From Cynocephalus volans (Eukaryota > Chordata > Mammalia > Dermoptera > Cynocephalidae), in contig NC_084474.1 in assembly GCF_027409185.1 (NCBI RefSeq), forward strand, positions 6,131,382 to 6,195,381: DNA of 64,000 nucleotides, read 5' to 3'. Shown here in pieces: positions 59,824-64,000 of this stretch (the stretch's first letter is position 1; every line of letters starts with the position of its first letter). The notes under the pieces were generated by a model that did no database searches, was not told where the DNA came from, and worked only from the letters and a program-made list of their open reading frames with translations. The translations under genes were made by a program, and so were the position numbers.

Positions 59824-59983
59824 GGGCCGAGCCCGTGGCGCACTCGGGAGGGTGCGGCGCTGGGAGCGCGGCGACGCTCCCGCTGCGGGTTCGGATCCTA
59901 TATAGGAATGGCCGGTGCACTCACTGGCTGAGTGCCGGTCACAAAAACGACAAAAAAAAAAAAAATAAAAATAAAAATAAAAT
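59824..59983 (+). repeat. tRNA-derived SINE, hairpin subtype
   Basis: Same subtype as 13251-13400: GGGAGCGCGGCGACGCTCCC, GGGTTCGGATCC, short second unit, A-rich tail. AAAATTAGATAAGCTA is duplicated on both sides. Confidence 0.9.
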
Positions 59984-60234
59984 AAAATTAGATAAGCTAG
60001 ATGGATGTAATATACATGTTTTTTATACAAGCCAGATATCTTGATAAAAATAGTTTAATGGACCAAAAATAAAAAAACCTGACAAATAAGTTTTGATCTT
60101 TATTAAAGCATTATATTTCAGTGTGCACTATCCAAGTCATATGCCTTTACTCTTCCTCTTCTATTTTACTAGAAGAAAATTTTGGGGAAAAAAGTCTAAT
60201 TAGATTTTTAAGCTCAAACATAACTTTGCCATTA

Positions 60235-60365
60235 CCATCTGGTCCTCTTATTTTGCATATGAGAAAACTGAGGCCCAGAGAAATATAAGGTTATACATAA
60301 TTGGTTAGTAGTAGAGGCAGGATTAGAATCTTGGTCTTTCACCCTCTGTCCAGTGCTTTCTTCAG
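60235..60365 (-). repeat. MIR SINE remnant
   Basis: GCATATGAGAAAACTGAGGC, then CCAGAGAAATATAAGG, then GGCAGGATTAGAATCTTGGT are the MIR complement in order. Confidence 0.8.
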
Positions 60366-60689
60366 TATGAAGAACTATGGATTTGGAATATTCCTTAAAA
60401 CATGGGTCTTACTCCCTTTTAGGCTAGAGAGTGGCTTTCATACTTCTCTTTCTACTCTAAGGGAAGTATGTTTCATACTCTTAAGACCTTTCTCATGGGT
60501 GGAAGTGGGGCTCCTGTGTAGACCCCACCACCCTTTCCAAGGAGCAGAGTTACCCTTGGGAATCAAGACAATTTCAAAGGACACAGCTTAGTATTACTGT
60601 AGTGAATAGAAATTGATTAATACTATTTAGTACCTGTGATTCAAAATTTCATTAGTTCTCAGAATTAATAATAATAATTAGTGTTAGAT

Positions 60690-60815
60690 GAAAAAGTACG
60701 TGTAATACTTAAAAAAATATATATATCATAGTTTTAGGTTTACAGAAAAGTTGTGATAGTACAGAGAATTTTTGTATACCTCACAGTCAGTTTCCCATTA
60801 TTAACTTTAGATGAA
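60690..60815. repeat. Old L1M-type fragment
   Basis: TTTTAGGTTTACAGAAAAGT, then TACAGAGAATTTTTGTATAC parallels the pieces at 9363 and 18320. Confidence 0.5.
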
Positions 60816-61514
60816 GATACTTGGATAGGGACAGAACTTGGGAGTAGTAATTGAAGAGAATTGCATGTGTAAACCAAACATAGAACCTGGGAATTAAACA
60901 GTAGAGGAGCTGGACGGTAGTAGTCTAGTGTATTTTCCTTTTGAGACTTTCATAACTGGCCTGGTAGATTTTCTAGGTCATTTGGGAACCTAGATGCTCT
61001 CGATATATGTATATCCTTGATAATGTGATTAGGTAATACAGTCTTACTATACAAACATTCCTTGCCTTGCTTGGTAGTTTGGGGAGGTAAAAATGGCCAT
61101 GCATGCTGGTCTGATGGTAGTGGATTATCAGGACTTATTAACATTAGTGTCACTGTGTCACTAAAGTTGGTATACACCTCACCCACAACCCCCACCCCTA
61201 GCCCTGCTAAATTTGACTGGCATTAAAAAAAAAAAAAAGTAAAAGAAAAAAGGCCATGCAAACTTGAAACTGTTCAAAGCCATCTTAATAAGTGGGAAAC
61301 TTATGATTTTTCTGAAACCTTTGAAAATGTCAAAACATTAAGAACTCTTCCTGTTAATTATAAATGTATAGGAAGATCGAAAAATAATAAAATATTTAGT
61401 ACATTAATTTAAAACATTAGAGACATTAAGAATTAAAGTGTTTTATTTCTTTATTAAAAACTTGTCGAGAGTAGTTTGAACAATGCTTGTCTTGTATAAC
61501 TTATAATACAGAGC

Positions 61515-63420
61515 AAGCATATTTCTTTAATTTATTTTTTAAAATTGATATATAAAATTATATGTATTGTGTACAACATAACGTTTTGGTGTATATATAC
61601 ATTGTAGAATGGTTAAATATAGCTAATTAACAAATGCATTACCTCACATAGTTACTTTGTGGTGAGAACACTAAATAGCCACTCTCTTCACATTTTTCAA
61701 GTATGTAATATATTATCATTAACTATACTAACCATGCTGTACAATATATCTTTTGAATTCCTCCTATCTAACTGTAGTAATGTATCCTTTGACCAAAATA
61801 TCCCCAACTTCCTCTCCCCGCTAACCACCCCAGCCTCTGGAAACCAACATTCCACTCTATTTCTATGAGATTAACTTTTTTAGATTCCACATATGAGTGA
61901 GATCATGGGTATTTGTCTTTTTGTGCCTGGATTATTTCACATATTTCACTTTATTCCTCCATGTTCACCCATGTTGTCACAAATGCCAGGATTTTCTTCT
62001 TTTTTACGGCCAAATAGTATTCCATTACACACCCACACACCCATATTCCATCTCTTGGCTATTGTGAATAATACTGAAATGAACATGTGAGTGCAGATAC
62101 CTCTTCAACATGCCGATTTCAGTTCCTTTGGATATATATCCAGTGGTGGCATTGCTGGATCATATGGTAGTTCTATTTTTAATTTTTTTTGAAGCATCTC
62201 CATATTGTTTTCCTGTAGTAATTTACATTTCTACTAATAGCACGCAAGTGTTCCTTTTTCTCTACATCCTTGCTAGTGCTTGTTATCTTTTGTCTAGTAG
62301 CCATTCTGACAGGAGTAAAATCTCATTGTGGTTTTTGATTTGCATTTCCCTGATGATTAGTGATGCTGAGCATTTTTTCTTATACCTGTTCTTTTGAGAA
62401 ATGTCTGTTCAGGTCAGTTGCCCATTGTTTAATTGGGTTGTTTTCTTGCAGTTGTTTGACTTCTTTATATATTCTGGATATTAACCCCTTATATAGTTTG
62501 CAAATATTTTCTCCCATTCTGTAGGTTGTTTCTTCACCCTGTTGATTGTTTCCTTGATGTGCAGATGCTTTTTAGTTCGATGTCATTCTGTTTATCTCTT
62601 TTTGCTTTTGTTGCCTGTGCTTTTGGGGTTGTATCTAAAAAATCATTGCCCAGATAAGTGTTATGGAGCTTTTTCCCTGTTTTTTTTCCCTAGTAGTTTT
62701 CATAGTTTCTGGTTTTATATTTAAGTCCTTAATCCATTTTGAGTTGATTTTTGTATATGGTGAGAGATAAGGGTCTCATTTAATTCTTCTGCATAGATAT
62801 CCAATTTTCTCAGCACCATTTATTGAAGCCCCCCTCACTCTTTTCTCCATTGTGTGTTCTTGGGACCTTTGTCAAAAATCAGTTGGCTGTAAGTGCATGG
62901 ATTTATTTCTGGGCTCTTTATTCTGTTCCATTGTTCTCTGTGTCTATTTTTATGTCAGTACCATGCTGTTTTGGTTACTATAGCTTTATAATATATTTTG
63001 AAGTCAGGTAGTGGGATGCCTCCAGCTTTGCTCTTTTTGCTCAAGATTGCTTTAATTATTTAGAGTCTTTTGTGATTCTGTACAAAATATATGTTTGTGT
63101 TTTCTATTTCTGTAAAGAATGTCATTGGTATTTTGATAGGGATTGCATTGACTCTGTGGATTGCTTTGGTTAGTATGGATATTTTAGCTGTTAATTCTGC
63201 CAATCCATGAACATGGGATATCTGTCCATTAATTTGTGTTCTCTTTACTTTTTTTCATTAGCGTTTGGTAGTTTTTATTGTAGAGATTTTTTACCTCCTT
63301 GGTTTAATTTGTTCCTAAGTATTTTATTATTATTTTTTTGTAGTTATTGTGAATATGATTATTTTCTTGATTTCTTTTTCAGATAGTTTGCTGTTGGTGT
63401 ACAGAAATGCTACTGATTTT
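61515..63420 (-). repeat. Reversed L1 3' portion
   Basis: The full series of reversed L1 landmarks is present: GTTCACCCATGTTGTCACAA, TGGATATATATCCAGTGGTG, GCATTTCCCTGATGATTAGT, TTTTGGTTACTATAGCTTTA and GGGATTGCATTGACTCTGTG. No long frame remains. Confidence 0.85.
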
Positions 63421-63421
63421 T

Positions 63422-63516
63422 TTTGGGGGGGGCATCTGGCTGGTATGGGTATCTGAACCATTGACCTAGGTGTTATAACACTGCTCTTCTAACTAACTGA
63501 GCTAACCAGCCAGCCC
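63422..63516 (-). repeat. tRNA-Ile-derived SINE, monomer
   Basis: GGGTATCTGAACCATTGACC and CTAACTGAGCTAACCAGCCA in reverse, with a GGGG-rich junction. Confidence 0.8.
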
Positions 63517-64000
63517 TATGCCCTCTTCAATGCATCTTTTCTTACTATTATGCTATAACCAGGTACTGTGATCTCTTACGTGGTTCCCTTAGCTCTTTTG
63601 AAGGTGTCTTTGAGTGTAGGTAGTTGTTCAGATTCATGTTTGGAACCATTATTTCAACGTATGTAAGGACCATAGTAATTTCTCTCCTGTGTTTTGAAAC
63701 TTTACTGAGTTCCAACTTAAACTGAAAACAAAACCTGCTCTCACACAAATCAGCTAAGACTTTGTTAACAAAAAATGAATGACTCCCAAACCCAGTCCTG
63801 AAGTCCCAGGGGGGAGGTGCAATTGCTAGAGAGTCGTATTCTGCTGTCTTGATCTGCCTTTTTCCAGAGCAAGCATCTTTTCTGAGCTTTGGTGAATTGT
63901 CATACTCTTAAGTTTAGACCACCTTCAAATTACTTTATCCTTTGTGCTTTTAATATTAGGAACCATCTCTGAATTCATTTATTGTGAAGTTTTTCACTCC
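63517..64000. other. UBE2V2 intron, no recognised element
   Basis: May include further reversed L1 sequence at first; the rest looks unique. No exon was seen. Confidence 0.5.

Larger units (their letters stand above)
58251..64000 (+). other. UBE2V2: UBE2V2 intron 1
   Basis: Intron sequence running beyond the window. It holds two SINEs (58392-58558, 59824-59983), a MIR at 60235-60365, an L1M piece at 60690-60815, a reversed L1 at 61515-63420 and a SINE at 63422-63516. The stretch 58574-59820 shows no recognised element and no second exon was seen. Confidence 0.75.

Overview
This window is nuclear DNA from a placental mammal, most likely a colugo (Dermoptera, e.g. Galeopterus). Two pieces of evidence point there. 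The single-copy exons are mammalian MCM4 and UBE2V2, in the MCM4-then-UBE2V2 order known from human chromosome 8q11. The dominant SINE is a tRNA-Ile-derived family, as monomers and head-to-tail dimers, that matches what I remember of the colugo CYN SINEs. No Alu elements were seen. The species call is inference; the gene calls are firm.

Layout. 1-6551: the last seven coding exons of MCM4 (+), encoding the AAA+ helicase core and the C-terminal winged helix, then the 3' UTR. 6552-19265: intergenic DNA made of old MIR/L2/L1/MaLR remnants, SINE copies, a MER2/Tigger-like element, and an unclassified GC-rich island with 29-bp repeats. 19266-41601: what I read as one old LTR provirus (+), with matching LTRs, a primer-binding-like site after the first LTR, a purine-rich tract before the second and a 4-bp flank (CCTG) at both ends. 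It has been blown apart by later insertions: a nearly complete L1, an NUTF2 retropseudogene (minus), a MaLR provirus (+), a solo MaLR LTR split by another MaLR provirus (minus), and a 6.7-kb gammaretrovirus-like ERV (minus) with a tRNA-Phe primer binding site and about 96% identical LTRs. 41602-57300: more MaLR LTRs and a third MaLR provirus nested in an older LTR, layered L1 fragments, two class-I-like LTRs, MIRs and SINEs. 57370-58250: a CpG island with the promoter and first coding exon of UBE2V2 (+). 57781-64000: UBE2V2 intron 1.

Only the two host genes are expected to make conserved protein. MCM4 is a subunit of the MCM2-7 replicative helicase. UBE2V2 (MMS2) partners UBE2N to make K63-linked ubiquitin chains in post-replication repair. 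The rest is a record of retrotransposition. Its most notable parts are the nested provirus, the low LTR divergence of one MaLR and of the Phe-primed ERV, a hairpin-bearing SINE subtype, and an L1 whose 5' end adjoins a MaLR-LTR-like segment. Exon and element borders were read by eye; percent identities are hand counts.
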